This document shows, piece by piece, positions 37,805 to 48,206 of a stretch of 64,000 nucleotides of DNA. The stretch spans positions 213,389-277,388 of the forward strand of contig NZ_LRUE01000022.1 in the NCBI RefSeq assembly GCF_001550135.1, written 5' to 3'. The position numbers and the translations under genes were made by a program. Position 1 is the first letter of the stretch. Each line of letters starts with the position of its first letter. Under the pieces are notes generated by a model that did no database searches, was not told the origin of the DNA, and saw only the letters and a list, made by a program, of their open reading frames with translations. The stretch is from Pseudoalteromonas shioyasakiensis (GTDB lineage: Bacteria; Pseudomonadota; Gammaproteobacteria; Enterobacterales; Alteromonadaceae).

Positions 37805-38353
37805 TTATTCACCACCCTGGTTGAATAAGAACTGACCGATTAACTCTTCTAAAACAAGCGCTGATTTCGTATCAGTAATGTAGTCACCATCTGCAAGCGC
37901 TTTACTCTCAACACCAAATAAATCATCTAGATCTGTATCATGCTCACTTGCTGTTACATCTTCACCCATACAGCGTTGCTCAGCAGATTCAGGAGCAATA
38001 ACAGGGTTAATGCCTAAGTACTGCTCACCTAAAATACCTGATGTCAAAATAGAGATTGATGTTGTGTCTGAAAACTTACATAAGTAATTTGCATCAATCG
38101 CCATATTTACCACAGGCACAAACTCTTTTGGGTGAATAAAGATTGATTCAACTCGGCCAACAACTACACCACCTACTTTAATCGGCGCACGAGCTTTTAA
38201 AGAACCAATGTTTTCAAACTTTGCGTTCAGTTGGTAAGTCTCACCACTACCACTAATGCCGGCATTCGCAACTTTAAATGCTAATAATGCAAATGCAGCG
38301 ATACCAAGGGCTACAAAAAAGCCAACTAATATTTCTAATTTCCGTGAATTCAT
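37805..38353 (-). CDS. mlaD: Phospholipid transport MCE-domain protein MlaD
   Basis: A 182-residue inner-membrane protein with one N-terminal helix (about 8-26) and a single MCE domain (about 38-118; GSLKARAPIKVGGVVVGRVE). MlaD hexamers form the periplasmic channel of the Mla transporter. It lies 13 nt after mlaE. Confidence 0.95.
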   Translation of the reverse strand: MNSRKLEILVGFFVALGIAAFALLAFKVANAGISGSGETYQLNAKFENIGSLKARAPIKVGGVVVGRVESIFIHPKEFVPVVNMAIDANYLCKFSDTTSISILTSGILGEQYLGINPVIAPESAEQRCMGEDVTASEHDTDLDDLFGVESKALADGDYITDTKSALVLEELIGQFLFNQGGE

Positions 38354-38366
38354 CTTTATACCCTAA

Positions 38367-39146
38367 TTAGCTGGTAAACATTACCGCTGTTAAAATAAAG
38401 TCAAAACCTAATACTGCCAATGACGAGTGCACAACGGTTTCTGTTGTCGCTTTACTGATCCCCTCAGATGTAGGAACACAGTCATAGCCTTTGTAAAGTG
38501 CAATCCAAGTCACAATCATGGCGAATACAAAACTCTTAATCATGCCGTTCACAATATCTTGTTGGAACGACACTTGCGCTTGCATGATTGACCAGAAGCT
38601 TCCTGAGTCAACACCAAGCCAATCAACACCCACTAAATGAGCGCCGATAATAGCAACCGCAGAAAATATTAATGCAAGTAATGGCATACTGATAAAACCA
38701 GCCCAAAAACGCGGTGCAATAATGCGTTTAAGTGGATCAATCGCCATCATTTCTAAACTTGATAATTGCTCGGTTGCTTTCATTAAACCAATTTCAGCAG
38801 TAAGTGCACTGCCCGCGCGGCCTGCAAACAGTAACGCTGTTACTACAGGGCCTAACTCACGTAATAAGCTCAATGCCACTAAAGGCCCTAAGCTATCTTC
38901 AGCACCATAGCCTACTAATACGGTGTAACCCTGCAGGGCGAGCACCATACCGATGAATAAGCCTGACACCATAATGATTAAAAGAGATTGCGAGCCCACC
39001 ATATATAATTGGCGAACAAGTAAAGGCGTGCCTTTTTTGAAGTTCGGCACATTAACGAGTGCACCAAACAGCATCTGAGTAGAACGGCCAAGCGCAGCAA
39101 AGCGCCCTAATGTTTTGTGACCTAACTTCTGGAATAGATCAAGCAT
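38367..39146 (-). CDS. mlaE: Phospholipid ABC transporter permease MlaE
   Basis: A 259-residue multi-pass permease of the MlaE/YrbE family ([55 protein letters not shown] near the end). It forms the membrane core of the Mla system and overlaps mlaF by eight nt. Confidence 0.96.
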   Translation of the reverse strand: MLDLFQKLGHKTLGRFAALGRSTQMLFGALVNVPNFKKGTPLLVRQLYMVGSQSLLIIMVSGLFIGMVLALQGYTVLVGYGAEDSLGPLVALSLLRELGPVVTALLFAGRAGSALTAEIGLMKATEQLSSLEMMAIDPLKRIIAPRFWAGFISMPLLALIFSAVAIIGAHLVGVDWLGVDSGSFWSIMQAQVSFQQDIVNGMIKSFVFAMIVTWIALYKGYDCVPTSEGISKATTETVVHSSLAVLGFDFILTAVMFTS

Positions 39147-39981
39147 TATGCACTCCTAGTAATTCATCATCATACGCAGGAGCTGGGAAATGGAATGGTA
39201 CAGGGCCATCCGATAAACCATTTAAGAACTGTTGTACAAGTTCGGATTCATGGTTTTGCATTTGCTCTGGTGAACCTTCGCCTATCACCCCTTGATCAGC
39301 AATGATGATCACGTGATCAGCGATGCTCATCACCTCTGTTACATCATGGGTCACAATCAGTGATGATAAACCTAGCACCTCATTCAGTGACTTTATTAGT
39401 TTAACTAACACACCCATAGAGATAGGATCTTGGCCAGCAAATGGCTCATCGTACATGATAAGCTCTGGATCAAGAGCAATTGAACGCGCTAAAGCAGCAC
39501 GGCGAGCCATACCACCAGAAAGCTCAGACGGCATTAAGTCTTGTGCGCCACGTAAGCCGACAGCTTGTAATTTCATTAAAACGACAAGTCGGATTAAATC
39601 TTCGCTGAGTTGAGTATGTTCGCGCAAAGGAAAGGCGATATTGTCAAACACTGACATATCGGTAAATAAAGCGCCACTTTGAAACAGCATACTCATTTTG
39701 GTGCGGGCAGCATAAAGTTCCTTGCGAGTCATGCCAGGAATGCTGTTGCCTTCAAATAAAATGTCACCAGAATCAGGTTTAAGCTGACCGCCAATTAAGC
39801 GCAACATGGTGGTTTTACCAATGCCGCTTGGTCCCATGATAGCGGTAATCTTGCCTTTCGGAATGTTAAAACTCATATTTCTATATATGATTCTATCGCC
39901 CCGTGAAAAGGTTACATCCTTGATTTCTACTATTGATTGCGACAAGTCGCTCTCCATAACGTTTTTCACTAGTTTTGCCAT
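39139..39981 (-). CDS. mlaF: Phospholipid ABC transporter ATPase MlaF
   Basis: A 280-residue ABC ATPase with Walker [10 protein letters not shown], signature LSGGMARR and Walker [14 protein letters not shown]. It powers Mla lipid transport that keeps outer-membrane lipid asymmetry. First gene of the operon. Start is uncertain: the ATG at 39981 has no good ribosome-binding site, and an ATG at 39957 would remove eight residues. It is divergent from yrbG. Confidence 0.94.
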   Translation of the reverse strand: MAKLVKNVMESDLSQSIVEIKDVTFSRGDRIIYRNMSFNIPKGKITAIMGPSGIGKTTMLRLIGGQLKPDSGDILFEGNSIPGMTRKELYAARTKMSMLFQSGALFTDMSVFDNIAFPLREHTQLSEDLIRLVVLMKLQAVGLRGAQDLMPSELSGGMARRAALARSIALDPELIMYDEPFAGQDPISMGVLVKLIKSLNEVLGLSSLIVTHDVTEVMSIADHVIIIADQGVIGEGSPEQMQNHESELVQQFLNGLSDGPVPFHFPAPAYDDELLGVHNA

Positions 39982-40205
39982 TTTAAGGGTTTTTTAGTCA
40001 AGATGGAAAAAACAAATCGTAAAATTTTGTAATATTTTCTATCAATAAATTCTAAAGCTAGCTGCAAAGAGCTTAACGACACCTGAAATTTAGTTTCCTT
40101 GCTAAGCACGCTTTATGCTCGCCAGCCCATTCTTTTACTTATACTTTCAGGTTCGCTTTTGTTACTATTTGCAGTCATCTGTATAAGTAATGTTGGCGTA
40201 TCACA

Positions 40206-41174
40206 ATGGTGACTTCTTTTGTCATTTTAATTATTGGTTTTGCTGCACTCGTTTGGAGTGCCGATCGGTTTGTTTATGGGGCGGCTGCACTCGCAAAAAA
40301 TATGGGGATCCCCACCCTAATCATTGGTTTAACCGTTGTTGCTATGGGCTCATCAGCCCCTGAAATGATGGTATCTGCATCGGCAGCACTTGCTGATAAA
40401 ACAGATACTGCGGTAGGTAATGCGGTCGGCTCTAACATTACTAACATCTTACTTGTACTTGGTGTCACAGCTTTACTACGCCCTCTTTCAGTATCTTCAA
40501 TGACACTTAAACGTGAAATGCCGCTGGTCCTGTTAATCTCTGTAGCTGCTTGGTATGTGTTCTCAGATAACTATTTTTCGTTCGCTGAAGGCATTGCCTT
40601 GATGATTGCTTTTGCCGTGTTTATTGGTGGCTTAGTTATTGTGTCTCTGCGTGCTAAAAACCAAGATGACCCATTTGTCAGCGAAGCATGTGAAGACGTT
40701 CCGAACGATGTAAGCACTAAATCAGCCGTATTTTGGTTAGTCATCGGCATGATTTTATTACCCATTAGTTCACACTTTTTAGTTGAATCAGCCGTTGATA
40801 TTGCGAAATATTTTGGTCTATCAGACCTTGTAATAGGCTTAACCATTATTGCTATTGGTACCAGCTTACCAGAGCTGGCAGCCTGTATTGCAGGGGTATT
40901 AAAAAACGAAGACGATTTAGCGCTTGGGAATATCGTTGGCTCAAACATTTTCAATTTACTCGCCGTATTACCACTTGCGGGTATTATCAATCCATCAGTT
41001 ATTGACCCTTCTGCGGCAAACCGCGATGCACTTATCATGATTGCAGCAACCGTTGTATTGATTGCCATGTCATTGAACTTTAAAGGTGCTCGTCGTATCA
41101 ATAGAGTAGAAGGTGGCTTCTTGTTAGTCGCATTTATTGCATATCAGGGCTATATTTTCAGCCAAGTAGGATAA
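40206..41174 (+). CDS. yrbG: Calcium/sodium antiporter family protein YrbG
   Basis: A 322-residue inner-membrane protein with two inverted sodium/calcium-exchanger repeats; the alpha-repeat motifs GSSAPEMMVS...GNAVGSNITNI and GTSLPELAAC...GNIVGSNIFNL are clear. About ten membrane helices. Transported ion is inferred from family. It is first in the yrbG-kdsD-kdsC-lptCAB run and lies three nt before kdsD. Confidence 0.92.
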   Translation: MVTSFVILIIGFAALVWSADRFVYGAAALAKNMGIPTLIIGLTVVAMGSSAPEMMVSASAALADKTDTAVGNAVGSNITNILLVLGVTALLRPLSVSSMTLKREMPLVLLISVAAWYVFSDNYFSFAEGIALMIAFAVFIGGLVIVSLRAKNQDDPFVSEACEDVPNDVSTKSAVFWLVIGMILLPISSHFLVESAVDIAKYFGLSDLVIGLTIIAIGTSLPELAACIAGVLKNEDDLALGNIVGSNIFNLLAVLPLAGIINPSVIDPSAANRDALIMIAATVVLIAMSLNFKGARRINRVEGGFLLVAFIAYQGYIFSQVG

Positions 41175-41177
41175 TTA

Positions 41178-42149
41178 ATGACACAACCTAGCTTTATCGC
41201 GCAGGGTAAGCGCGTACTCGAAATTGAAGCACAAGCTTTACAAGAAATTGAGCAATATATAAATCAAGATTTCGATAACGCTTGCCAATTAATGTTCCAA
41301 TGTACAGGTCGTATTATTGTGATTGGTATGGGCAAGTCTGGCCACGTTGGTAATAAAATTGCGGCGACCCTTGCAAGTACTGGCACACCGGCATTTTTTG
41401 TTCACCCTGGCGAAGCAAGCCATGGTGATTTAGGCATGATCACCCGTGATGATGTGGTAATGTGTATTTCGAACTCAGGTGAGACCAGCGAAGTACTTAG
41501 TATTATCCCCGTTATTAAGCGTATTGGCGCAAAGATGATTTCACTCACTGGCAACCCAGACTCAACCATGGCAAAACTGTCTGATGTACATGTGTGCATT
41601 AAAGTAAGCCAAGAGGCATGCCCGTTAGGCCTTGCCCCAACTGCAAGTACCACAGCAACCTTGGTGATGGGTGATGCAATGGCGGTTGCGTTACTTGAAA
41701 CCCGTGGTTTCACAGCCGATGATTTTGCGCTTTCGCACCCGGGTGGCAGCTTAGGTAAACGTTTATTGCTTACATTAGATGATGTGATGCACGCAGGCGA
41801 CGCCACGCCAATCGTTAGCGAAACCCAAAGCATTAAAGACGCACTAATCGAAATGTCAGCCAAGGGCCTTGGTATGACCGCGGTGATTGGTGCAGATGAA
41901 AAGTTAGCCGGATTATTCACTGATGGTGACTTACGCCGTATTTTAGAGCAGCGCATCGATATCCATAATACGGCAATTAGCCAAGTAATGACCCGTTCAT
42001 GTACAACTGCTCGCCCTGATATGCTTGCAGCTGAAGCTTTAAATATTATGGAACGTAAACGTATCAATGGTTTAATTGTGGTAGATCAAAGTAATACGCC
42101 AATTGGTGCCCTTAATATGCAAGACCTATTAAAAGCAGGAGTTCTTTAA
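41178..42149 (+). CDS. kdsD: Arabinose-5-phosphate isomerase KdsD
   Basis: A 323-residue enzyme converting ribulose 5-phosphate to arabinose 5-phosphate, the first step of Kdo synthesis for LPS. N-terminal SIS domain (GMGKSGHVGNKIAATLASTG; ISNSGETSEV) and two C-terminal CBS domains (about 210-323). It lies three nt before kdsC. Confidence 0.96.
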   Translation: MTQPSFIAQGKRVLEIEAQALQEIEQYINQDFDNACQLMFQCTGRIIVIGMGKSGHVGNKIAATLASTGTPAFFVHPGEASHGDLGMITRDDVVMCISNSGETSEVLSIIPVIKRIGAKMISLTGNPDSTMAKLSDVHVCIKVSQEACPLGLAPTASTTATLVMGDAMAVALLETRGFTADDFALSHPGGSLGKRLLLTLDDVMHAGDATPIVSETQSIKDALIEMSAKGLGMTAVIGADEKLAGLFTDGDLRRILEQRIDIHNTAISQVMTRSCTTARPDMLAAEALNIMERKRINGLIVVDQSNTPIGALNMQDLLKAGVL

Positions 42150-42152
42150 GCA

Positions 42153-42704
42153 ATGACATTCGCCGAGCTATACCAGCCTCTTAGCCCTGATGTGAGTCAG
42201 CGCGCACAAAAAGTAAAATTGCTAATCTGTGATATAGATGGCGTTTTTTCTGATGGCCGAATTTATATAGGTAATGATGGCGAAGAGCTTAAAGCATTTA
42301 ATACTAAAGATGGCTTTGGTATTAAAGCGCTCATTAATAGTGGCTTTGAAGTGGCAGTGATTACTGGCCGCCATTCACAAATAGTTCAGCAGCGAATGAC
42401 TAGCCTAACAGTTCAGCACATTTATCAGGGACAAGAAGATAAGCTGATTGCTTATCAAGAGTTAAAAGATAAACTGGGGCTGACCGATGAACAAATTGCC
42501 TATATTGGTGATGATGGTCCAGACTTACCAGTAATGGAAAAAGTAGGGTTTGCTGTTGCTGTAAACGACGCACACCCACTGATTAAAAAGCTGGCTCATT
42601 ACACCACATTATTACCAGGTGGCTTTGGAGCTGTGCGTGAATTAACTGATTTACTCATGTTAGAAAACGGTAAGCCGTTAACTAGCGATGGAACCAGCGC
42701 ATGA
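42153..42704 (+). CDS. kdsC: Kdo-8-phosphate phosphatase KdsC
   Basis: A 183-residue HAD-family tetrameric phosphatase that makes free Kdo. The nucleophile motif is ICDIDGVFSDG, with later motifs VITGRHS and IGDDGPDLPVM. Its stop overlaps the lptC start (ATGA). Confidence 0.96.
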   Translation: MTFAELYQPLSPDVSQRAQKVKLLICDIDGVFSDGRIYIGNDGEELKAFNTKDGFGIKALINSGFEVAVITGRHSQIVQQRMTSLTVQHIYQGQEDKLIAYQELKDKLGLTDEQIAYIGDDGPDLPVMEKVGFAVAVNDAHPLIKKLAHYTTLLPGGFGAVRELTDLLMLENGKPLTSDGTSA

Positions 42705-43255
42705 ATATAGCCCGTATTTTACTGAGTATTGTTTTTGTTTGTTGCATGGTGTGGTTATGGTACCCGTACTTTAACCAATCAACAGACACAATAACTAGTG
42801 AAGACGAGATCATCGCAACACCTGATTACACCGCAGTGGCGTTAAAGCAAACAGCGTATGACGAGCAAGGCAAAATTAGTCATAAAGTGGCTGCTGCTAA
42901 AATGGAGTTGTATCAACAATTAGGGTTTACCTTTTTTGAGCAACCTATTTTTACTATTTATGGCGACCAGCAGGTTTGGCAAGTAAAAGCCAAAGAAGCC
43001 ACATTGTACGAAAACGATCAGCTGATTTTTGAAGGGGATGTAGTTGCTAAAAACTTAACCCATAACGGCATGATCGAAGATATAAAAGCAGAAAACATTA
43101 ATGTCGACATTGATAAAATGACCATGTTTTCTAAGCAACCTGTGACACTAACAGGACCGAATTTAAAGATTACCGGTAAAGGCTTAAAAGCCGATTTAAA
43201 AACCGAAATTGTTGAGTTAACTAACCATACACGAACCATATACTATGACCAATAA
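42701..43255 (+). CDS. lptC: LPS export protein LptC
   Basis: A 184-residue bitopic inner-membrane protein (helix about 5-22) with a periplasmic beta-jellyroll that hands LPS from LptFG to LptA. Family pattern YTAVALKQTAYDEQGKISHK is seen. It overlaps kdsC upstream and lptA downstream, indicating coupled translation. Confidence 0.93.
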   Translation: MNIARILLSIVFVCCMVWLWYPYFNQSTDTITSEDEIIATPDYTAVALKQTAYDEQGKISHKVAAAKMELYQQLGFTFFEQPIFTIYGDQQVWQVKAKEATLYENDQLIFEGDVVAKNLTHNGMIEDIKAENINVDIDKMTMFSKQPVTLTGPNLKITGKGLKADLKTEIVELTNHTRTIYYDQ

Positions 43256-43766
43256 ACTGAAGAAATTACTCCTGATCCCAAGCTTATTGATTGCCTTTTC
43301 GGGCGCAGCTGCCGAGCAAACTGGCGCTCAAATTAGCATTAGCTCAGATCGCCAAGTAGGTAAACTAAAAGATGGCGTTGGCATATTTGAAGGTAACGTA
43401 GAGATCGTGCATGGTAATCGTCGTATTACCGCTGAACGCCTTGAAGCACACGGCGGTGACACCGAAGGTACAGTAGAGTTGATTATTGCCACAGGTAAGC
43501 CTGCTTACTTCGAAGAAAAGCAAGCTGATGGCACCGTAATGAGCGCTAGCGCAGAAGAAGTACGTTATGATGTTGCAAAACGCTTCTTAACCTTAAATGG
43601 TGAAGCTGAAGTTACTCAAGCAGGTCAAAAAGTAACAGCAAAAAGCATTACCTATGATATGGCACAGCAGCTGATCAGTGCTGAAAAAGACGAAAATTCA
43701 ACAGATCGTGTACACACTATTTTAGTGCCTGTTGAAAATAAAAAAGATAATAAAGGCCAACCATGA
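43245..43766 (+). CDS. lptA: LPS periplasmic bridge protein LptA
   Basis: A 173-residue periplasmic protein with a signal peptide (about 1-23) and OstA-fold strands ([40 protein letters not shown]). It forms the bridge carrying LPS to LptDE. It overlaps lptC by 11 nt and lptB by four. Confidence 0.94.
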   Translation: MTNKLKKLLLIPSLLIAFSGAAAEQTGAQISISSDRQVGKLKDGVGIFEGNVEIVHGNRRITAERLEAHGGDTEGTVELIIATGKPAYFEEKQADGTVMSASAEEVRYDVAKRFLTLNGEAEVTQAGQKVTAKSITYDMAQQLISAEKDENSTDRVHTILVPVENKKDNKGQP

Positions 43767-44488
43767 GCACATTAAAAGCAGAGCTTTTAGCTAAAAGCTA
43801 CAAAGGCCGCCAAGTGGTTAAAAATGTCGGTCTTGAAGTTGAAGCTGGCAGTATTGTTGGCTTGCTTGGTCCAAATGGCGCAGGTAAAACAACGACCTTC
43901 TATATGATTGTAGGCCTAGTACCTAGCGACAAAGGTAAAATCAGTATTGATGATAACGATATCACCCTTTTACCAATGCATAGCCGTGCGCGTTTAGGTA
44001 TTGGCTATCTGCCACAAGAATCGTCAATTTTTCGAAAGTTGACGGTTTACCAAAACTTGATGGCCATTTTAGAAACTCGTAAAGATCTAAATAAAACCAC
44101 CCGCGAAGAAACACTCAATAGCTTACTTGATGAGTTTAGTATTCAACACATTCGTGACAGCCAAGGTATGGCGCTGTCAGGTGGTGAGCGACGCCGTGTA
44201 GAAATTGCTCGCGCATTAGCCGCTAATCCTAAATTTATCCTTTTAGATGAGCCTTTTGCTGGTGTTGATCCAATTTCAGTGTTAGATATAAAGAAAATTA
44301 TTGAGCACCTAAAAAATCGTGGTATCGGTGTACTAATTACTGACCATAATGTTCGAGAAACCCTTGATGTTTGTGAAAAAGCCTACATTGTTTCTCATGG
44401 GGAGCTAATTGCATCAGGCACACCTGAGCACGTATTAGCAGACCAAACTGTACGCGATGTATATCTAGGCGAGCAATTCAGGCTGTAA
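43763..44488 (+). CDS. lptB: LPS export ABC ATPase LptB
   Basis: A 241-residue ATPase with Walker [10 protein letters not shown], signature [15 protein letters not shown] and Walker [14 protein letters not shown]. It energises LPS extraction by LptB2FGC. It starts within the lptA stop (ATGA) and is followed after 107 nt by rpoN. Confidence 0.97.
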   Translation: MSTLKAELLAKSYKGRQVVKNVGLEVEAGSIVGLLGPNGAGKTTTFYMIVGLVPSDKGKISIDDNDITLLPMHSRARLGIGYLPQESSIFRKLTVYQNLMAILETRKDLNKTTREETLNSLLDEFSIQHIRDSQGMALSGGERRRVEIARALAANPKFILLDEPFAGVDPISVLDIKKIIEHLKNRGIGVLITDHNVRETLDVCEKAYIVSHGELIASGTPEHVLADQTVRDVYLGEQFRL

Positions 44489-44539
44489 CCATTACGCCAG
44501 CGACTAGAGCATCTGCTAGACTTATAACAATGACAATAA

Positions 44540-44569
44540 ATCGATAACTGTGTTTATACAGGTATCGAT
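44540..44569 (+). other. Hairpin in the rpoN leader
   Basis: ATCGATA (44540-44546) pairs with TATCGAT (44563-44569) and CTGT with ACAG, separated by one A/G mismatch, giving about 11 bp with a 6-nt loop. No T-run follows, so it is not a standard terminator. It ends 26 nt before the rpoN ATG and could affect mRNA processing or translation. Confidence 0.45.
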
Positions 44570-44595
44570 AACTTAAAAAGGATTGTTAGGGATAC

Positions 44596-46092
44596 ATGAG
44601 GCAATCATTACAGCTGCGCATGGGCCAGCAACTTACAATGACTCCACAACTGCAACAAGCTATTCGTTTGTTGCAGCTCAGTACATTGGATCTCCAGCAA
44701 GAAATTCAAGAAGCGCTTGATAGTAATCCTCTACTTGAAGTGGAAGAAGCGGATTACAACGAAGAAAGCACCGGCAAGAATGAGCAAAAAGCTGAATCTG
44801 ACGATGTACAAGTCAGCGCGTCTGCCGAAGAAGCACCTAGCGAGTACGAGCAAGAAAGTAGTGATGCTCTCAATAAAGACACCGTAAGCGATGACTTAGC
44901 AATGGATGTTACCTGGGATGAGTACATGAGTGCCGCCCCTTCAACATCGTCAGGGCCAATGCCTGAAGATGAATCTATCTATCAGGGAGCATCAACCGAA
45001 ACCCTTCACGAATACCTGATGTGGCAATTGCAACTCACGCCATTTAGCCCTACTGATGAAGCGATTGCTGTGGCAATTGTAGAAGCTATCGATGACTCAG
45101 GTATTTTAACGGTAAGCTGTGAAGATATCGTCGAAAGCTTTAATCAAAATAACGATGAAGAAGAAATCGAACTTGATGAAGTCGAAGCGGTCTTAAAAAG
45201 AATTCAGTTATTTGATCCTGTGGGTATTGGCGCGCGCAGTTTACAAGAATGCCTGTGCATTCAGCTACGCCAATTCGATGCCGATACGCCATATTTAGCT
45301 GAAACTAAAATGGTTTTATCTGAGCATATCGAATTATTAGCGAGTCGCGACTATCGAACTTTGATGAAAAAGACTAAGCTTAAAGAAAATGAGCTTAAAG
45401 AAGTGATGACGCTTATTCACAGCTTAAATCCTAAGCCTGCGGATAGCATAGTACGCGAAGAATCTGAGTACGTTATACCTGATGTATCAGTGAAAAAAGT
45501 GAAAGGCCGCTGGGTAGTCGAGTTAAACCCAGATTGTATGCCAAAGATTAGAGTGAACAGCCAATATGCGGCGATGTCTCGCTCTGTTAAATCAAGTAGC
45601 GACAGCCAATTTATTCGCTCTCACTTACAAGAAGCAAAGTGGTTTATTAAGAGCTTAGAAAGCCGTAACGATACGCTATTAAAAGTGACCAACTGTATCG
45701 TTCAACAACAACAAGCTTTCTTTGAGCATGGCCCTGAGGCAATGAAGCCGATGGTGCTAAATGATGTTGCTGAAATGGTCGAAATGCATGAATCGACGAT
45801 TTCACGGGTAACAACGCAAAAATATATGCATACCCCACGGGGTATTTTTGAGTTGAAATATTTCTTCTCAAGCCATGTCAGCACCGAAAATGGTGGTGAG
45901 TGTTCTTCTACAGCAATACGCGCTTTAATCAAGAAGTTAGTCGCTGCAGAAAACTCAGCTAAACCATTGAGTGATAGCAAAATTGCAGATATATTGGCTG
46001 AGCAAGGAATTAAAGTAGCTAGACGTACAATTGCAAAATATCGTGAGTCTCTAGCAATACCTCCGTCTAATCAGCGTAAGAGTCTGATTTAG
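44596..46092 (+). CDS. rpoN: RNA polymerase sigma-54 factor RpoN
   Basis: A 498-residue sigma-54: glutamine-rich activator-interacting region I ([20 protein letters not shown]), an acidic region II (about 50-110), a core-binding domain, and the C-terminal DNA-binding part with the RpoN box [10 protein letters not shown]. It directs activator-dependent promoters of the -24/-12 class; one such candidate lies before pspA in this window. Followed by hpf, ptsN, rapZ and ptsO, the conserved rpoN neighbourhood. Confidence 0.97.
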   Translation: MRQSLQLRMGQQLTMTPQLQQAIRLLQLSTLDLQQEIQEALDSNPLLEVEEADYNEESTGKNEQKAESDDVQVSASAEEAPSEYEQESSDALNKDTVSDDLAMDVTWDEYMSAAPSTSSGPMPEDESIYQGASTETLHEYLMWQLQLTPFSPTDEAIAVAIVEAIDDSGILTVSCEDIVESFNQNNDEEEIELDEVEAVLKRIQLFDPVGIGARSLQECLCIQLRQFDADTPYLAETKMVLSEHIELLASRDYRTLMKKTKLKENELKEVMTLIHSLNPKPADSIVREESEYVIPDVSVKKVKGRWVVELNPDCMPKIRVNSQYAAMSRSVKSSSDSQFIRSHLQEAKWFIKSLESRNDTLLKVTNCIVQQQQAFFEHGPEAMKPMVLNDVAEMVEMHESTISRVTTQKYMHTPRGIFELKYFFSSHVSTENGGECSSTAIRALIKKLVAAENSAKPLSDSKIADILAEQGIKVARRTIAKYRESLAIPPSNQRKSLI

Positions 46093-46119
46093 ACGTTTTA
46101 CATAGAAGGAAAAATGCTT

Positions 46120-46407
46120 ATGCAACTAAATTTAACTGGTCGTCATGTAGAAATCACAGATTCATTAAGAGACTATGTAAACACCAAGTTTGCGAAACTA
46201 GAAAGGCATTTTGACCATATTAATAATGTTCATGTCATTCTAGATGTAGAAAAATTAAGCCAAAAAGCAGAAGCAACTTTACATGTAAACGGAGGCGAAT
46301 TGTTCGCTTCTACAGAACATCAAGATATGTACGCAGCCATTGACTCACTGATCGATAAACTTGATCGCCAAGTCATTAAACACAAAGAGAAATTAGCTCG
46401 ACATTAA
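46120..46407 (+). CDS. hpf: Ribosome hibernation promoting factor HPF
   Basis: A 95-residue short-form HPF/YhbH protein that binds the 30S decoding region and promotes 100S dimers in stationary phase. I use the second ATG (46120), nine nt after AAGGA, which gives the family start MQLNLTGRHVEIT; the first ATG (46114) is only three nt from it. It lies between rpoN and ptsN. Confidence 0.94.
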   Translation: MQLNLTGRHVEITDSLRDYVNTKFAKLERHFDHINNVHVILDVEKLSQKAEATLHVNGGELFASTEHQDMYAAIDSLIDKLDRQVIKHKEKLARH

Positions 46408-46410
46408 ATT

Positions 46411-46863
46411 ATGAAACTAAGTTCACTTACTAACCAGGACTGCAGCAAAGCTGCGGTCCTTTTTAATAGCAAAAAAAGAATTCTTGAATATATCAGCGAA
46501 CTGGCCCACCAGCAGCTTCCTCATTTATCGCAACAAGATATCCTAGATGCTTTACTCAACCGAGAAAAACTAGGTAGCACCGGCATTGGCCGAGGTATTG
46601 CTATTCCACATGGCCGAATGAGCGGCGCAGATGAGCCTCATGCATTTGTGATAGTGAGTGAATCCCCTATTAATTTTGATGCAATTGATAATCGTCCAGT
46701 TGATATTTTTGTGGCACTCATCGTACCAGATGGTGACTGTCAGCTTCACCTAAAGACCTTATCAACAATTGCTGATAGACTTAAAGATAAAGAATTTTGT
46801 AAACAGCTGCGTAGTGCTACTACCGATCAGCAACTGTTTCAGGTCATATCAGCAGAGGCATAA
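46411..46863 (+). CDS. ptsN: Nitrogen-regulatory phosphotransferase EIIA-Ntr (PtsN)
   Basis: A 150-residue EIIA domain of the PTS-Ntr regulatory chain with the phospho-acceptor His67 (GIAIPHGRM). It acts by phosphorylation-dependent binding to partners, for example potassium systems in E. coli. It lies three nt after hpf and is directly followed by rapZ. Confidence 0.95.
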   Translation: MKLSSLTNQDCSKAAVLFNSKKRILEYISELAHQQLPHLSQQDILDALLNREKLGSTGIGRGIAIPHGRMSGADEPHAFVIVSESPINFDAIDNRPVDIFVALIVPDGDCQLHLKTLSTIADRLKDKEFCKQLRSATTDQQLFQVISAEA

Positions 46864-47709
46864 ATGGAATTAATAATTATCAGCGGTCGCTCAGGCTCAG
46901 GTAAATCGGTCGCTTTACGAGTACTTGAAGACTTAGGCTATTATTGCGTTGATAATATTCCGGTTAATTTACTGCCTTCGCTCGTACGAAGTGTGTCTGA
47001 TAACTACGATAAAATAGCGGTCAGCATCGACGTGCGTAACTTACCGAAAGAGCAGCAAGAATTTAATGATATTCTTGAGTACCTGCCAGGTTTCGCAAAC
47101 CCAACACTATTCTATTTAGACAGTGATGACCAAACTCTGATCAAGCGCTTTTCAGAAACACGCCGCTTGCATCCACTATCTATTGATTCTTTGCCGCTTG
47201 ATCTGGCCATTAAACAAGAAAAAATCCTGCTTGATGTGTTGATCACTCGCGCTGACTTTATGATTGATACCACTGATCTGAGTGTTCATCAGTTAGCAGA
47301 ATCAATTCGCGAAAAGATTTTAGGTAAAAAAGATAAAAAGCTGATTATTACTTTTATGTCGTTTGGCTTTAAGCATGGTATTCCAAAAGAAGCTGACTAC
47401 GTTTTTGATGCACGCTTTTTACCTAACCCACACTGGGAACCTGATTTAAAGCCACTAACCGGCCTTGATCAACCAGTAAAAGATTACCTAGCTAGCCACA
47501 GCATAGTACAAAAGTTCACGTGGCAAATACAAACCTTTGTGCAAACTTGGTTACCGCACTTAGAGCGCAATAACCGCAGTTACCTGACTATTGCTATTGG
47601 CTGTACCGGTGGCCAACATCGCTCTGTTTACTTAGCGCAAACAATTGGTGAGAGCTTTGCCAAAAGCCATGCTAATGTAAAAATTCGCCACCGCGAACAA
47701 GACATTTAA
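46864..47709 (+). CDS. rapZ: RNase adapter protein RapZ
   Basis: A 281-residue protein with a P-loop GRSGSGKS (8-15) and a C-terminal domain (TVAIGCTGGQHRS-like, here AIGCTGGQHRSVYLAQ). In E. coli RapZ senses glucosamine-6-phosphate and delivers the sRNA GlmZ to RNase E. The start follows the ptsN stop without a gap. Confidence 0.95.
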   Translation: MELIIISGRSGSGKSVALRVLEDLGYYCVDNIPVNLLPSLVRSVSDNYDKIAVSIDVRNLPKEQQEFNDILEYLPGFANPTLFYLDSDDQTLIKRFSETRRLHPLSIDSLPLDLAIKQEKILLDVLITRADFMIDTTDLSVHQLAESIREKILGKKDKKLIITFMSFGFKHGIPKEADYVFDARFLPNPHWEPDLKPLTGLDQPVKDYLASHSIVQKFTWQIQTFVQTWLPHLERNNRSYLTIAIGCTGGQHRSVYLAQTIGESFAKSHANVKIRHREQDI

Positions 47710-47722
47710 TTAGGCACCAACA

Positions 47723-47995
47723 ATGCACGCTGAAGATACCTTTTTAATTCAAAATAAACTTGGCTTACATGCTCGTGCTGCTACTGTTTTAGCGCAATTA
47801 GCACTGCAATTTGATGCCAAAATTACGCTTTATCAAGATGATAAAGAAGCTGAAGGCGACAGCGTGTTAGCATTAATGCTACTTGAAAGTAGTCAGGGTA
47901 AAGAAGTTCGCGTTGTATGCGAAGGCCCTGACGCCGATGCTGCATTAACGGCAATCGGCGAATTAATTGCACAACGCTTCCACGAGCAAGAATAG
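47723..47995 (+). CDS. ptsO: Nitrogen-regulatory HPr-like phosphocarrier NPr
   Basis: A 90-residue HPr-fold protein with phospho-acceptor His16 (NKLGLHARAAT) and the second conserved block EGDSVLALMLLESSQGKE. It transfers phosphate from EI-Ntr to PtsN. Last gene of the rpoN-linked run; mgtE follows after about 210 nt. Confidence 0.95.
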   Translation: MHAEDTFLIQNKLGLHARAATVLAQLALQFDAKITLYQDDKEAEGDSVLALMLLESSQGKEVRVVCEGPDADAALTAIGELIAQRFHEQE

Positions 47996-48034
47996 CATTT
48001 GCTAAGACTTCAAGGTTTACGGTAAACTTAATTC

Positions 48035-48062
48035 GGATATTTAAAATTCCCTTTAAATATCC
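48035..48062 (+). other. Perfect 11-bp hairpin between ptsO and mgtE
   Basis: GGATATTTAAA (48035-48045) and TTTAAATATCC (48052-48062) form a perfect stem with a 6-nt loop, preceded by a short GTTTAC/GTAAAC palindrome at 48015-48027. The tail TACTTTTAT is a poor T-run, so termination is only possible. The gap contains no gene. Confidence 0.45.
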
Positions 48063-48206
48063 TACTTTTATATCGCTCGCTTTTCTAAATTACAAAACTC
48101 TTAATAAATTTATCGCAGTGCGACGATATCTCTGCAAATACACTACAAAGCAACTATGCTGTATTTGCTTAGCCTATTTAAACTTTTTTCAGTTGTAAGG
48201 ACGCCA

